A DNA stretch of 64,000 bases from Hominiventricola filiformis (GCF_020686965.1 NZ_JAJEPS010000002.1:62001-126000); one strand, 5' to 3'. Positions 1 to 9,054 are shown, counted from the stretch's first letter. Notes: generated from the sequence alone by a model not told the origin. Numbers and translations are program-made.

Positions 1-742
1 GGATCAGGACAATGCTGGCATATTCCAGTGCCGTTTGCATATTTCCATTTTCCTGCATCTGCAGGCATCCCTTTTCAAATAGAAGGAAACCAAACTGCTC
101 ATTCTTATTCGCCACTGTATAATAGTCGTACTGTTCCAGAAATTCACTGGTAATGCTTTCCATATCTGCATCCTGAAGCTTCTGCATCAGGGAAGATGAT
201 TCATCTGAAAAAAAGATATTTCGGAAATGAGTATCTATGAACGCGCAGGGAATTCGGATAATGCTGCTCAGCGTCTTCAGGATCTCCGGAACGCTGTTAT
301 TATTTATGGCTAATCCCAGAAATTCTTTGTGAATCTTATTTGCCTGAGTCAAAAGCAAAGACTGACGACTGATGATCTGGGTCAGTACCGGATTGATAAT
401 ATCCACAAATGGATAGGCTTCCGGGACGGAAATCAATGGCAGATTCAGCTCATCGGCCATTTTCAGAGCTGCCTCCGGGATCGTGGTGATGTACCGGTTT
501 TCTTTGATCCCCACACCTGCCGCCTGTTTTTCATGAAGAACCTGCAGAAATTCCAGGAGATCCTTCTCTTCATGGAGCATATAGGCTGTCGTAATGACAA
601 ATTCACCGCCATTCAGCCAGTTGGTTCCATCCGGCGTGTCAACAACCGTTACATTGGTCAGTTCTCTGTCAAGTCCATTTTCACCGGCCAGCAGATTCAG
701 ATCAGAAAAATTCGGCAGATTCAAAAAATCAGATATGGTCAT
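1..742 (-). CDS. PucR-family transcriptional regulator, N-terminal part (cut by window edge)
   Basis: Reading the minus strand from 742 gives 247 residues with no stop before the window ends. The N-terminus matches the purine-catabolism (PucR_1) sensory domain: VVDTPDGTNWLNGGEFVITT near residues 26-45, a GVGIK block, then IPEAALKMADELNLPLISVP. The C-terminal PucR helix-turn-helix is expected beyond the edge and is not seen. ATG at 742 is preferred over ATG at 748 because GAGGTG lies about 8 bases before it and only about 2 before the other. It is divergent from the DUF5058 operon, so it probably regulates that operon; the ligand is unknown. The family often senses purine or nitrogen status, and purine genes lie further right. 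The domain call is secure; the target is inference. Confidence 0.85.
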   Translation of the reverse strand, partial: MTISDFLNLPNFSDLNLLAGENGLDRELTNVTVVDTPDGTNWLNGGEFVITTAYMLHEEKDLLEFLQVLHEKQAAGVGIKENRYITTIPEAALKMADELNLPLISVPEAYPFVDIINPVLTQIISRQSLLLTQANKIHKEFLGLAINNNSVPEILKTLSSIIRIPCAFIDTHFRNIFFSDESSSLMQKLQDADMESITSEFLEQYDYYTVANKNEQFGFLLFEKGCLQMQENGNMQTALEYASIVLI

Positions 743-796
743 GGTCATTCACCTCATTGTTCTCATAGTACAAATATTTATCCTCTATTACTATCC

Positions 797-826
797 ATTA
801 TACACAATACAAGAAACAAATAACAA
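797..826 (-). promoter_or_regulatory. Sigma-A promoter for the PucR-family gene
   Basis: On the minus strand a TTGTTA -35 box (821-826) and a perfect TATAAT -10 box (797-802) are separated by 18 bases. Transcription would start about 45 bases before the ATG at 742. Confidence 0.6.
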
Positions 827-881
827 CTATCTTTTTGAATTATTGGCTTTCAGAGACAATGAAATACAGTTTTTTAAATGT

Positions 882-887
882 TATAAT
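882..887 (+). promoter_or_regulatory. Candidate -10 box for the DUF5058 operon
   Basis: A perfect TATAAT lies 44 bases before the DUF5058 start codon. No convincing -35 box is present, which suggests dependence on an activator, possibly the divergent PucR-type protein. This is inference. Confidence 0.4.
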
Positions 888-930
888 GTCTCCAACAAAC
901 AAATTGAACGAACTACCAAGGAGGAGTGTT

Positions 931-1638
931 ATGGATTACTTAACAATTGCAAATTCACCCGTGTTCTGGGGATTATGCGGAATTACGGTTCTGATTTCTC
1001 TGGCGCAGGCATTGTTATTTATGCGGCAGGCAAAAAAAGCGGCCGTAGAGGTAAATCTGGAAAAAGGACTGGCAAATAAGGCTTTTAAGATTGGTCTCAT
1101 CTCAGCAATCGGGCCTGCCTGTGGTGTATTTATCGTAATGGTAGGCCTCATGGCTTCCATCGGTGGACCTATGGCATGGCTTCGTCTCTCCATTATCGGT
1201 GCTGCTGCAACGGAGCTATCCGCAGCTTCTATGGGTGCACAGGCGGCAGGTGTGGAATTCGGCGGTCAGGGTTATACTCTCACGGTTATGGCAGTGTCCT
1301 GGTTCGCAATGGCATTGAACGGTGCAGGATGGCTCTTAGTCAGCGGCACGGTAACACCGGCACTGGAAAAGCTGAGAGGCAAGTTAAGCGGTGGTGATAC
1401 CAAATGGCTGGCAGTTTTATCCGGTGCCTGTTCCCTTGGTATCTTCGGTTACCTGAATGCAAACGAGATCAAAAAAGGATGGGGAAATACCATTGCCTGT
1501 CTGGCAGGTGCACTTGGTATGGTGGCACTTATGAAATTCGTTGTACCAAAATATCCGAAATTAGCAGAATATTCTCTGGGTATTGCAATGATCATTGGTA
1601 TGGTCTTTGCAGTCATCTATGATCTGTCAATTGCATAG
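931..1638 (+). CDS. DUF5058 family integral membrane protein
   Basis: This encodes 235 residues starting MDYLTIANSPVFWGL, a beginning I associate with the DUF5058 family. ATG at 931 is chosen because a strong AAGGAGGAG ribosome site precedes it; an in-frame ATG exists upstream without one. Hydrophobicity suggests six or seven membrane segments, with Gly/Ala-rich helices (for example around residues 70-110) that resemble small-molecule transporters. It is the first gene of a tight operon with a second membrane protein and an M20 amidohydrolase, so the two membrane proteins may form a two-part transporter feeding the hydrolase. No function is established for the family to my knowledge; the transporter role is inference from context. 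Confidence 0.75.
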   Translation: MDYLTIANSPVFWGLCGITVLISLAQALLFMRQAKKAAVEVNLEKGLANKAFKIGLISAIGPACGVFIVMVGLMASIGGPMAWLRLSIIGAAATELSAASMGAQAAGVEFGGQGYTLTVMAVSWFAMALNGAGWLLVSGTVTPALEKLRGKLSGGDTKWLAVLSGACSLGIFGYLNANEIKKGWGNTIACLAGALGMVALMKFVVPKYPKLAEYSLGIAMIIGMVFAVIYDLSIA

Positions 1639-1651
1639 GAGGAACATACTT

Positions 1652-2338
1652 ATGGAAAATAAATATATGACTGAATGGAAACGAAACAGCATCCGCATCG
1701 GTGCACCAACCTGTATTCTGGCTGCCTTCACCGCTTTTATTCCGGTTCTCTATCTGTGCAGCCGCTATAACTGCTGGCCAAGTCTGGAAGTTGTATTATC
1801 AGCCTGGGCTCTTACCGCTCTGTCCTTTGGTGCTTTTTACATCGTAGAGCCGATTTCCTATTACGCAGCCCTCGGTATGAGCGGTACTTATCTTGGCTTC
1901 CTGTCCGGTAATATCGGAAACATGCGTGTTCCCTGTGCTGCTCTGGCACTGGATGTCACCGAGAGCGAAAGCGGAACCATACAGGCAGAGGTTGTGTCCA
2001 CCATGGCTATCTGCGGTTCCATTATTACCAACCTGATTGCTACCACCAGCGCCGTTTTAGTTGGTTCCGCAGTAGTAGCAATCCTTCCGGCTTTTCTGGA
2101 TGCTGCCTTGAAGAATTATGCAGCCGCAGCCATCTTTGGCGGAACCTTTGGAAACTTTGCAGTCAAATATCCAAAGATTGCTGTATTTGGTCTCTTAATT
2201 CCTACAGTTCTGAAATTATTCATTCCGGTTCCGGCATGGATGATCATCGTATGTGCCGTATTCGGTACACTTGGAATTGCCCGTCTGTTTTATAACAGCG
2301 ATCAGAAAAAAGAAAATAATAGTGAGGAGAATGCATAA
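1652..2338 (+). CDS. Uncharacterised membrane protein, partner of the DUF5058 protein
   Basis: This 228-residue protein has about six hydrophobic segments and a charged C-terminal tail (DQKKENNSEENA). ATG at 1652 follows an AGGAGG site 13 bases after the upstream stop codon. I do not recognise a named domain. The motif SGNIGNMRVPCAALALDVTE in the middle, rich in Gly and small residues, looks like a transport core. Its last base overlaps the first base of the M20 hydrolase start codon (TAATG), so translation is coupled. The likely role is the second half of a substrate importer whose cargo the downstream enzyme cleaves. That is inference from gene order only. Confidence 0.65.
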   Translation: MENKYMTEWKRNSIRIGAPTCILAAFTAFIPVLYLCSRYNCWPSLEVVLSAWALTALSFGAFYIVEPISYYAALGMSGTYLGFLSGNIGNMRVPCAALALDVTESESGTIQAEVVSTMAICGSIITNLIATTSAVLVGSAVVAILPAFLDAALKNYAAAAIFGGTFGNFAVKYPKIAVFGLLIPTVLKLFIPVPAWMIIVCAVFGTLGIARLFYNSDQKKENNSEENA

Positions 2339-3516
2339 TGATGTGGGAAGAATGTAAAGATTTACAGGAGTATATCGTAGGTTTAAGAAGGGATCTTCAT
2401 CAGATTCCTGAAGTAGGATTTGATCTGCCGGAGACACAGGCTTATGTCACCGCAGAACTGGACAAAATCGGCATTCCTTATGTATGTTCCGAAAAGGACA
2501 GCAGTATTATCGCTACCATCGAGGGCGACAAAGCCGGTAAAACTGTCTGTTTAAGAGCGGATATGGATGCACTTCCGGTCACGGAAGCAACCGGTCTTCC
2601 CTTCTCTTCCAGACATGAGGGCTGTATGCATGCCTGCGGCCATGATACCCATACTGCCATGCTTCTGGCAACCGGAAAAGTACTCTGGGCACACCGTCAG
2701 GAAATCGCCGGTACGGTACGTCTGTTATTCCAGACTTCTGAGGAGCAGTCCCGCGGTGCGGAAATCATGATTGAAAATGGTGCAGTCAAAGACGCTGATG
2801 CAGTTTTCGGCACACATATCGGAACTCTTGTTGACAAAGCGATTCCCGCCGGAACCTTTATTATTCCATCCGGCTGCTGTATGGCCGCCTTTGACAAATT
2901 TGTTATTAAAGTAAAGGGAAAAGGCGTCCATGGCTCCGCTCCTGAAAAGGGCATTGACCCGGTAAATATTGCAGCTCATATTGTGCTTGCACTTCAGGCC
3001 ATCACCACCAGAGAGTTAAATGCTACCAAACCATTGGTACTCACCATCGGTAAGATTCAGGGAGGCAGCCAGTACAATATCATCCCAGACGAGGTTGTCA
3101 TCGAGGGAACTATCCGTACTCTGGAAGAGGAAGTTCGCCAGTTTGCTGCAAAACGCATCGGTGAAATCTCCCAGGCAACTGCAGCTGTCTTCGGCGGCAG
3201 CGTCGATTATGAAATGATCTGGGGAGCACCGCCCGTTATTAACGATAACAATATGGCTGCTCTGGCTGCAAAAGCTGCAAAGAAAGTCCTCGGTGAAGAT
3301 AACGTGATCACTGAACTTCCGGCTCCGAACATGGGCGGCGAAGATTTCGCCTACTATCTGGAAGAACTGCCGGGTGCTTTCATGTTCTTAAGCTCCTCTA
3401 ACCCGGCCAAAGGAACAGATGTGGCTCATCATAATCCAAAATTCAATGTGGATGAAGATGTCCTCTGGGAAGGTGCCGCTGTATTCGTGGCCGTTGTAGA
3501 AGAATTTTTGAAATAG
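2338..3516 (+). CDS. M20 family metallo-amidohydrolase
   Basis: This 392-residue protein is a full-length M20D-type amidohydrolase (hippurate / IAA-amino-acid hydrolase group). Visible motifs are RADMDALP (residues 73-80), HACGHDTHTAML (about 98-109) for metal binding, the catalytic FQTSEEQSRGA block (131-141), and GGEDFAYYLEELPG near the C-terminus. Such enzymes are cytoplasmic and cleave N-acyl or N-carbamoyl amino acids or small amides. It starts at overlapping ATGATG codons coupled to the preceding membrane protein. The operon suggests that an imported N-acylated compound is hydrolysed. The family is confident; the substrate is unknown. Confidence 0.9.
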   Translation: MMWEECKDLQEYIVGLRRDLHQIPEVGFDLPETQAYVTAELDKIGIPYVCSEKDSSIIATIEGDKAGKTVCLRADMDALPVTEATGLPFSSRHEGCMHACGHDTHTAMLLATGKVLWAHRQEIAGTVRLLFQTSEEQSRGAEIMIENGAVKDADAVFGTHIGTLVDKAIPAGTFIIPSGCCMAAFDKFVIKVKGKGVHGSAPEKGIDPVNIAAHIVLALQAITTRELNATKPLVLTIGKIQGGSQYNIIPDEVVIEGTIRTLEEEVRQFAAKRIGEISQATAAVFGGSVDYEMIWGAPPVINDNNMAALAAKAAKKVLGEDNVITELPAPNMGGEDFAYYLEELPGAFMFLSSSNPAKGTDVAHHNPKFNVDEDVLWEGAAVFVAVVEEFLK

Positions 3517-3529
3517 TAGAAAAAGGAAT

Positions 3530-3556
3530 GGGCGCCCTGATTGGGGCGCCCGTTTT
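3530..3556 (+). terminator. Intrinsic terminator of the DUF5058-M20 operon
   Basis: A perfect GGGCGCCC/GGGCGCCC stem (3530-3537 and 3544-3551) with a 6-base loop is followed by GTTTTA. It also separates this operon from the convergent AEC transporter gene. Confidence 0.85.
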
Positions 3557-3585
3557 ATGCTGCCGCATTTCCATTAATCATTTCC

Positions 3586-4518
3586 TCACATCATCATCTC
3601 ATACAAATACACCATCACCGGCATAGTCACAATCGACAATAATGTTGTCAGCACATACAACGAACTGGCATATGCGGCATCTTTATCATAGAGTTGTGCC
3701 ATAGAAGTCACAGACGCACAGGCCGGTGTTACACAGGCAAGATATACTGTCAAAAGAATCTGGCTGGAATTTTCCAGATTCACAACAATCTGAATTGCTT
3801 TCATCAGAAATAATCCAAGTACCGGATACAAGAGCAGCCGCAACGCAACCGACAGATAATTTCTTTTTTTTGTAAATATCGACTTTAACGGCACTTCTGC
3901 AATAGCCATTCCTGCAAGCAGCATTCCAAGAGGCCCTATCATATTATTCATCATACCAAGTACATCCTGAACTCCAGCCGGAAGTTTGATACGGAACAGA
4001 AACAGTACAATTCCTGCAATGATAGAGATAATATTGACATTCAGAAATATTTTTTTCCATTCCAGCTTTTCCTCTTCACACAGCATATTTTTTCCCTGCG
4101 TCCACAGCAAAATCAACTGCACTGCAATATAAGCACTGGAATAAATCACATAATCCTGACCTAATAATTCCTGCACCAGCGGGATGACCAGAATTCCGGC
4201 ATTTGAATAAATGCTGGTAGCTTGTTCTATCACATCCATCTGGAATATTTTCTTCAGTGGTATGGTGATCAGCAAAAATAAAATGTGAACAGCAACCGCT
4301 GCAGCAATGGCTAGAAATAGACCTTTTTGTACATCTGGTGTATAATCCACCTGAAATGCTTTGATAATTACACATGGAATGACCAGATAGACGAGAATTA
4401 CGGATACGCTTTTGCTTTCCGAAGATTTCATCAGTCCCGCTTTCACCACGGCATACCCCATAAACATGATCACAAAAAGCTTTATAATTTCTTCCATTAA
4501 TAGTAAACTGATCTGCAT
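3586..4518 (-). CDS. AEC family transporter (auxin-efflux-carrier type permease)
   Basis: This 310-residue integral membrane protein has about ten hydrophobic segments and the AEC/Mem_trans layout: an N-terminal LFVIMFMGYAVVKAGLM segment and a C-terminal half containing VTPACASVTSMAQLYDKDA, the conserved region with small and polar residues. Members export or exchange organic anions such as malate, or auxin-like acids in plants. The start ATG is preceded by AAGGAA at a normal distance. It lies directly downstream of the helicase gene on the same strand (39-base gap), so it may be read from the helicase promoter. The substrate cannot be predicted from sequence. Confidence 0.85.
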   Translation of the reverse strand: MQISLLLMEEIIKLFVIMFMGYAVVKAGLMKSSESKSVSVILVYLVIPCVIIKAFQVDYTPDVQKGLFLAIAAAVAVHILFLLITIPLKKIFQMDVIEQATSIYSNAGILVIPLVQELLGQDYVIYSSAYIAVQLILLWTQGKNMLCEEEKLEWKKIFLNVNIISIIAGIVLFLFRIKLPAGVQDVLGMMNNMIGPLGMLLAGMAIAEVPLKSIFTKKRNYLSVALRLLLYPVLGLFLMKAIQIVVNLENSSQILLTVYLACVTPACASVTSMAQLYDKDAAYASSLYVLTTLLSIVTMPVMVYLYEMMM

Positions 4519-4557
4519 ATTCTGTTCCTTCTTTCTTATGATGTCTCTCTCAGTTTC

Positions 4558-6681
4558 TTATAATCTCAGCATCCCGCTTCCGGCCAACACCCGGCTGCTG
4601 AATGTTTTTACTTCTCCATCAAAGTCAATTCGTATCTTCTTCTCGTTTAGTTCCACCACCACACCCTGTCCAAATATCTTATGTGTCACCATCACTCCTT
4701 CTGCCAGCTGTTCCATAAATTTCTGAAATTCACTATCTGACAATGCTTTTGGAGCTGCTGCTTTTGTATCCGCTTCTGGCAGATGAATGTTTCCAGCTGT
4801 TGCTTGGATGACACGTTTCTTCGGCGCTGCCTTTCCCAGTAATTCATCGCAGAAGCTGGAGGTCTGCTTCATGGTAAATAAAAAGAGCCGGTTCTTCGCC
4901 CTTGTGGCTCCTACGTAGAACAACCGCCGCTCTTCTTCGTAGGTCTCCAGTTCTTCTCTCGGTGCCGTCTTTAGATTGACCGGAATCTGATCCGGCAGAA
5001 TGCCGTCTACTACATCGAGAAGATAGACCGTATCATATTCCAGTCCCTTGCTGGCATGAATCGTAGATAATATAAATGGACAGGTCTGGTCCTGTTCTTT
5101 TTTCTCGATAAGCTTCCTGAGTTCATTCAACCGTTCCACCAGCCGAAGTGGAGTCTCCTCCAATGAAGCCAGCATTTTCAAAGTGTCGAGCTTCGTGTCT
5201 TTGATCTCGCTTCTTTTCAAATAATCCTGATAACCCATGAACTGCACAATCCGATGGATTGCTCTGGATGCCGGTTCTGTCAATAAATGTTCCATATGTG
5301 TTGCTACTGATTTGATGTTTCCTTTGGCATATCCATCCAGTCCCTCATAAGAAAGAGCTGTCTCCCATACGGATAGATTTTTTCCCCTGCTTAGTTCTGC
5401 AATCTGAAGTGCGTCCTGTTTCCGGATATAAGTATTGAGTTTATAATAAATCAACAGAAATAGATCTGTATTTTTCGGATCAGCTGCCAGTTTAACAATG
5501 TTACTGATATCCTGCACCACCCGATGGGTAAAAAAGGTCAACTCTACGTTTCGCATACGATAAGGAATTCCTCTTCGCTCCAACAGATCAATGAGTGGAA
5601 GTACACATTCATGCTCCGGGTAAAGCACTGCCGTCTGCGTTGTGCATCCCTCTGCCACTTTCACCAGATAGGAATACTGCGCTTTTCTGGTACCAACGGA
5701 GATTTCCGTCACATCCTGTTTTCTTTCTTTGGAGGGACGCATATGTTTCTCATGACGCAGGGTATTTTTCTGGATAAACCGGTCTGCTGCCAAAACAATG
5801 TTTCCATCGGAACGGAAATTTTCTTCCATGAGCAGCACTTTCGCTCCCGGATAATGATGCTCAAATTCCAGCAATGCCTCCGGGTAAGCGGCACGGAATC
5901 CATAAATGCTCTGATCTTCATCTCCCACCATAAAAAGATTTTCGGATTTCGATGCCAGCAGTGCAATGATGGCATGCTGGATTTTCGATGTATCCTGTGC
6001 CTCATCCACGCAAATATAAGGGTATTTCTCCTGAAAATATGCAAGAAGTTCCGGAATTTTCCGAAGCATATTATAGGCATAGACCATCTGGTCATCGTAA
6101 TCCATAAGCTGCTGTTTCCGGAGCTGTCTGCAGTACTCTTTGTAGATCGCTGCCAGATGAATCTCCGCTTCTTCTTCCAGCTTCTGGATTTCTTTTTCAT
6201 TCAGCATCCGGTTTTTTATGTAAGTAATCAATGTCCGGACATTTTTCAGATCACCTTCTGTTGGGTATACCCGCTCCGTCTGCTGATAAATGCCAGACAG
6301 CATGGCAGTAATGCGTTTTTCATCCGTGAGAAGTTGAAATGCCATCCTGCCCGTCTTCCAGCTATAGTACTGAATCACCCGGGCACAGATACCATTAATG
6401 GTCCGAAATTCCAGTCGTTCTGCCATCTCCTGTCCGAATTTTACCGCAAACCGATCTGCCATATCCTTCGTTGCCGCCACCGTGTAGGTGACTGTCAGAA
6501 TTTTTCCCGGATTCATTCCTTTACAATAGATCATGTAACCCAGCCTCGTCACCAGCACTGTCGTTTTACCCGATCCCGGCACCGCCAGAAGAAGCACTGG
6601 CCCATCCACACTCTGCACGGCACTTTTTTGCTGCTCATTTAATTGAATGGAAAATTGCTGTTCAAACTCCTGCCAGGTCAT
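4558..6681 (-). CDS. UvrD/Rep-like superfamily 1 ATP-dependent DNA helicase
   Basis: This encodes 707 residues from ATG 6681, chosen for an upstream GGGAG and because the protein then begins with the conserved Q-motif region (LNEQQKSAVQSVDGP). An in-frame ATG at 6735 would add 18 atypical residues. SF1A motifs are clear: Walker A AVPGSGKTTVL, motif II CVDEAQDTSKIQ, GDEDQSIYGFRAA, ENFRSD, STIHASKGLEYDTVYL and the motif VI region RLFYVGATRAKNRLFLF. The last 45 residues form a small beta domain (VTHKIFGQGVVVEL) like the UvrD/PcrA C-terminal Tudor-like fold. It probably unwinds DNA in repair or replication. It is shorter than PcrA, so it is a paralogue rather than the housekeeping copy. Confidence 0.92.
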   Translation of the reverse strand: MTWQEFEQQFSIQLNEQQKSAVQSVDGPVLLLAVPGSGKTTVLVTRLGYMIYCKGMNPGKILTVTYTVAATKDMADRFAVKFGQEMAERLEFRTINGICARVIQYYSWKTGRMAFQLLTDEKRITAMLSGIYQQTERVYPTEGDLKNVRTLITYIKNRMLNEKEIQKLEEEAEIHLAAIYKEYCRQLRKQQLMDYDDQMVYAYNMLRKIPELLAYFQEKYPYICVDEAQDTSKIQHAIIALLASKSENLFMVGDEDQSIYGFRAAYPEALLEFEHHYPGAKVLLMEENFRSDGNIVLAADRFIQKNTLRHEKHMRPSKERKQDVTEISVGTRKAQYSYLVKVAEGCTTQTAVLYPEHECVLPLIDLLERRGIPYRMRNVELTFFTHRVVQDISNIVKLAADPKNTDLFLLIYYKLNTYIRKQDALQIAELSRGKNLSVWETALSYEGLDGYAKGNIKSVATHMEHLLTEPASRAIHRIVQFMGYQDYLKRSEIKDTKLDTLKMLASLEETPLRLVERLNELRKLIEKKEQDQTCPFILSTIHASKGLEYDTVYLLDVVDGILPDQIPVNLKTAPREELETYEEERRLFYVGATRAKNRLFLFTMKQTSSFCDELLGKAAPKKRVIQATAGNIHLPEADTKAAAPKALSDSEFQKFMEQLAEGVMVTHKIFGQGVVVELNEKKIRIDFDGEVKTFSSRVLAGSGMLRL

Positions 6682-6758
6682 GAATATAAAGTCTCCCGTC
6701 CTTTCATTTCCTATCATTTTCGGAGCCATACACATGACTCTGGATGATTACTTTTTCT

Positions 6759-6788
6759 ATTATAGAATCAGTTGTCAGTCCATGTCAA
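6759..6788 (-). promoter_or_regulatory. Promoter of the UvrD-like helicase gene
   Basis: A perfect TTGACA (6783-6788) and a perfect TATAAT (6759-6764) on the minus strand are spaced 18 bases apart, about 70 bases before the helicase start at 6681. Confidence 0.75.
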
Positions 6789-7188
6789 TTCGTCTCTAAT
6801 TCTGTAGCTATTCGCAGTTTTTCAATATTTTTTCCAGAGTTTTGGCATATGCAGTTTTAATCTCTGCTGACACCCATTTTGATCTGTCATGCAATCAATT
6901 TTCTTGATTTTTCGCGGTTGGAGCAGATCATTTGGCTATATACAACTTTTCAATAGCTCTGATACCCAAAATTGAAAAGCAAGTTGGATGTAACGAGAGC
7001 CTCAACGACAATCTGCCCAACAGCCAGAAAAAAGCTCGCGGAAATGTCAGAAAAACGGCAAAAATCATCATCCGTGCAAGCTCGTGAGGGCAAAATTCAA
7101 AAGGAAATCTCTATATGCCCAAACTTCAGCAAAGATCAGCTGCGCGACAAAAAATCTCTGGCATCCTTTGCAAGAATTTGCAACAAAG
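6789..7188 (+). other. 400-base gene-free tract containing GCCCAAA-type words
   Basis: No coding region with a ribosome site or a recognisable product is present. The plus strand carries recurring words such as ATATGCCCAAA (about 7113) and TCTGCCCAA (about 7011), mixed with CAGAAAAA and GGCAAAA. The same vocabulary recurs in the intergenic tracts at 45.9-46.1 kb and 49.46-49.76 kb. It reads like a decayed dispersed repeat. Whether it is transcribed is unknown. Confidence 0.4.
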
Positions 7189-7219
7189 AAAAGGAGAACC
7201 ACCGAGCGGTTCTCCTTTT
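7189..7219 (-). terminator. Intrinsic terminator of the NhaC-type transporter gene
   Basis: A perfect 12-bp stem (7189-7200 with 7208-7219) encloses a 7-base loop, 27 bases after the transporter stop codon. The stem ends in an A/T-rich run. Confidence 0.8.
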
Positions 7220-7245
7220 CCATATTCTATCTTCTATTTTTGATA

Positions 7246-8760
7246 TTATGCTTCGCTTCTTTTCTTCATCACTATCAGATATCCCAGTGTCAGCACAATG
7301 CCGACCGGAAGGGAGATCCATGCAGACTGGACAAAGCCTGCAACGATATAGGTAATAAAGGAAATGGCAGCCACGCTGACTGCGTAAGGCAGTTGTGTGG
7401 ATACATGGTTTACGTGGTTGCACTGGGCTCCGGCAGATGCCATGATCGTTGTATCGGAGATCGGGGAGCAATGGTCACCGCAGACAGCTCCTGCCATGCA
7501 GGCGGAGATAGCGATGGTCATCAGGGTCGGGTTGGTTGCCTGGAATGCGTCTACAACAATCGGAATCAGAATACCAAAGGTACCCCAGGAAGTTCCGGTT
7601 GCAAATGCCAGGAAACAGCCTACCAGGAAGATGATTGCCGGAAGCAGATTTACAATTCCAGATGCGCCTCCTTTGATGATCGCAGCCACAAACTCTGCAG
7701 CACCCAGGCTGTCAGTCATGGCTTTCAAGGTCCATGCAAAGGTCAGGATCATAATAGCCGGTACCATGGCTTTGAAGCCCTCCGGGATGCAGTCCATGCA
7801 CTCTTTGAATCCAAGCACTTTACGGCTCACATACAGTGCAATCGTTATTACCAGTGCAAATACACTTCCTACAGCCAGACCTACGGATGCATCACTGTTG
7901 GAGAATGCAGTTACAAAATTCTCACCTGCAAAAAATCCACCGGTCCAGATCATTCCAATGACACAGCAGACAATCAGAGACAGAATCGGAATTACCAGGT
8001 CTTTTACGCCTCCATTTCCAACAGTCACTTCATCATTACCGTCACCATATGGACGATCCGGTGTAGTGAACAGATCACCATTTTTTGCATTGTCTTCATG
8101 CACTTTCATAGAACCGAAGTCAATGTTCAGAATTGCAATAGTCACCATCATAACAATCGTCAGCAATGCATAGAAGTTATAAGGAATAGCACTGATGAAC
8201 AATGCCAGTCCGTCTTCCCCCTCTACAAATCCGGTAACTGCTGCTGCCCAGGAAGAGATCGGTGCAATAATGCAGATCGGAGCTGCGGTTGCATCAATCA
8301 GATAAGCCAGTTTTGCACGTGAGATATTGTGCTTATCAGTGACCGGACGCATAACACTTCCTACCGTCAGACAGTTAAAATAGTCATCAATAAAAATCAG
8401 AACACCAAGTGCAACGGTAGCCAGCTGTGCTCCGGTGCGGGTCTTGATATGTTCGCTGGCCCAGCGTCCGAATGCAGCAGAACCGCCTGCCTTATTCATC
8501 AGACACACGATTGCTCCTAGGATAACCAGGAAAATCAGAATGCCGACGTTGTAACTGTCAGACAGCACACTTACAACACCGTCCTGGAAAATGTGAACGA
8601 TAGTTCCTTCAAAACTAAAGCCTGAATAGAACAGGCCTCCAACTAAAATTCCAAGGAACAGTGAGGAATACACTTCCTTGGTGATCAGTGCGAGCGCGAT
8701 TGCCACAACCGGCGGTACAAGCGCCCAAAATGTGGCGTACATAGCAGGTACATAATCCAT
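7246..8760 (-). CDS. NhaC-family antiporter, predicted lysine transporter (LysW/YvsH-like)
   Basis: This 504-residue protein has about twelve membrane segments. ATG at 8760 is chosen because AGGGAG sits just upstream, and further extension would run into the riboswitch terminator. The core FIDDYFNCLTVGSVMRPVTDKHNISRAK and the block GDHCSPISDTTIMASAGA are hallmarks of the NhaC Na+/H+ antiporter family. The gene lies directly behind a lysine riboswitch, and NhaC proteins under L-box control have been proposed as lysine transporters (LysW). The job is therefore lysine uptake coupled to an ion gradient, switched off when lysine is plentiful. The family is certain; the substrate is inferred from the riboswitch. 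Confidence 0.88.
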   Translation of the reverse strand: MDYVPAMYATFWALVPPVVAIALALITKEVYSSLFLGILVGGLFYSGFSFEGTIVHIFQDGVVSVLSDSYNVGILIFLVILGAIVCLMNKAGGSAAFGRWASEHIKTRTGAQLATVALGVLIFIDDYFNCLTVGSVMRPVTDKHNISRAKLAYLIDATAAPICIIAPISSWAAAVTGFVEGEDGLALFISAIPYNFYALLTIVMMVTIAILNIDFGSMKVHEDNAKNGDLFTTPDRPYGDGNDEVTVGNGGVKDLVIPILSLIVCCVIGMIWTGGFFAGENFVTAFSNSDASVGLAVGSVFALVITIALYVSRKVLGFKECMDCIPEGFKAMVPAIMILTFAWTLKAMTDSLGAAEFVAAIIKGGASGIVNLLPAIIFLVGCFLAFATGTSWGTFGILIPIVVDAFQATNPTLMTIAISACMAGAVCGDHCSPISDTTIMASAGAQCNHVNHVSTQLPYAVSVAAISFITYIVAGFVQSAWISLPVGIVLTLGYLIVMKKRSEA

Positions 8761-8804
8761 AACGAAAAGTTCTCCCTTCTTTTGTAAACATGATAGATCC
8801 AGAA

Positions 8805-8851
8805 ACAAGAAAAGCCATGAACACAATTCCTTTGACTGCGTTCATGGCCTT
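8805..8851 (-). terminator. Riboswitch expression platform: Rho-independent terminator
   Basis: On the minus strand AGGCCATGAAC pairs with GTTCATGGCTTT across an 18-base loop, followed by TTCTTGTTT. It lies between the lysine aptamer and the transporter start, the usual place for an L-box transcription attenuator. Confidence 0.8.
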
Positions 8852-8870
8852 ATAATTTTGTCTGACCAAT

Positions 8871-9030
8871 GATAGCTCTCCACAGTCCTGTGACAGTCTG
8901 ACACATCTTCTGCGGCAGACCAGAAATCCTTTCTTCGGAAATGTCCGGATCTCTTCGGCGGTATTCCCTTTCCATGACTGACAGTTTCCGACCTGTATCA
9001 GTCTGTACTCATGAAGCCCGCGCCTCTATC
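8871..9030 (-). ncRNA. Lysine riboswitch (L-box) aptamer
   Basis: Read on the minus strand, the leader has the L-box consensus in order: GATAGAGGCGCG at the 5' side of P1, ATGAGTA, GGAAAGGGAATACCGCCGAAG-like core (9.0-8.95 kb), GACTGTCA, and TGGAGAGCTATC closing P1 at 8871. The total length of about 160 bases is typical. Binding of lysine should favour the terminator at 8805-8851 and stop transcription of the NhaC-type transporter. Confidence 0.95.
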
Positions 9031-9054
9031 ATTTTTACGTTTTCTTTTTCTGCT

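Noticed and set aside
5524..6642. Plus-strand open frame antisense to the helicase
   Set aside because: The minus strand encodes a full SF1 helicase with all motifs; the antisense product is Cys/His/Phe-rich and domain-free.
7084..8322. Plus-strand open frame antisense to the NhaC-type transporter
   Set aside because: It runs through the transporter's terminator and conserved membrane helices; the product is His/Cys/Asn-rich noise.
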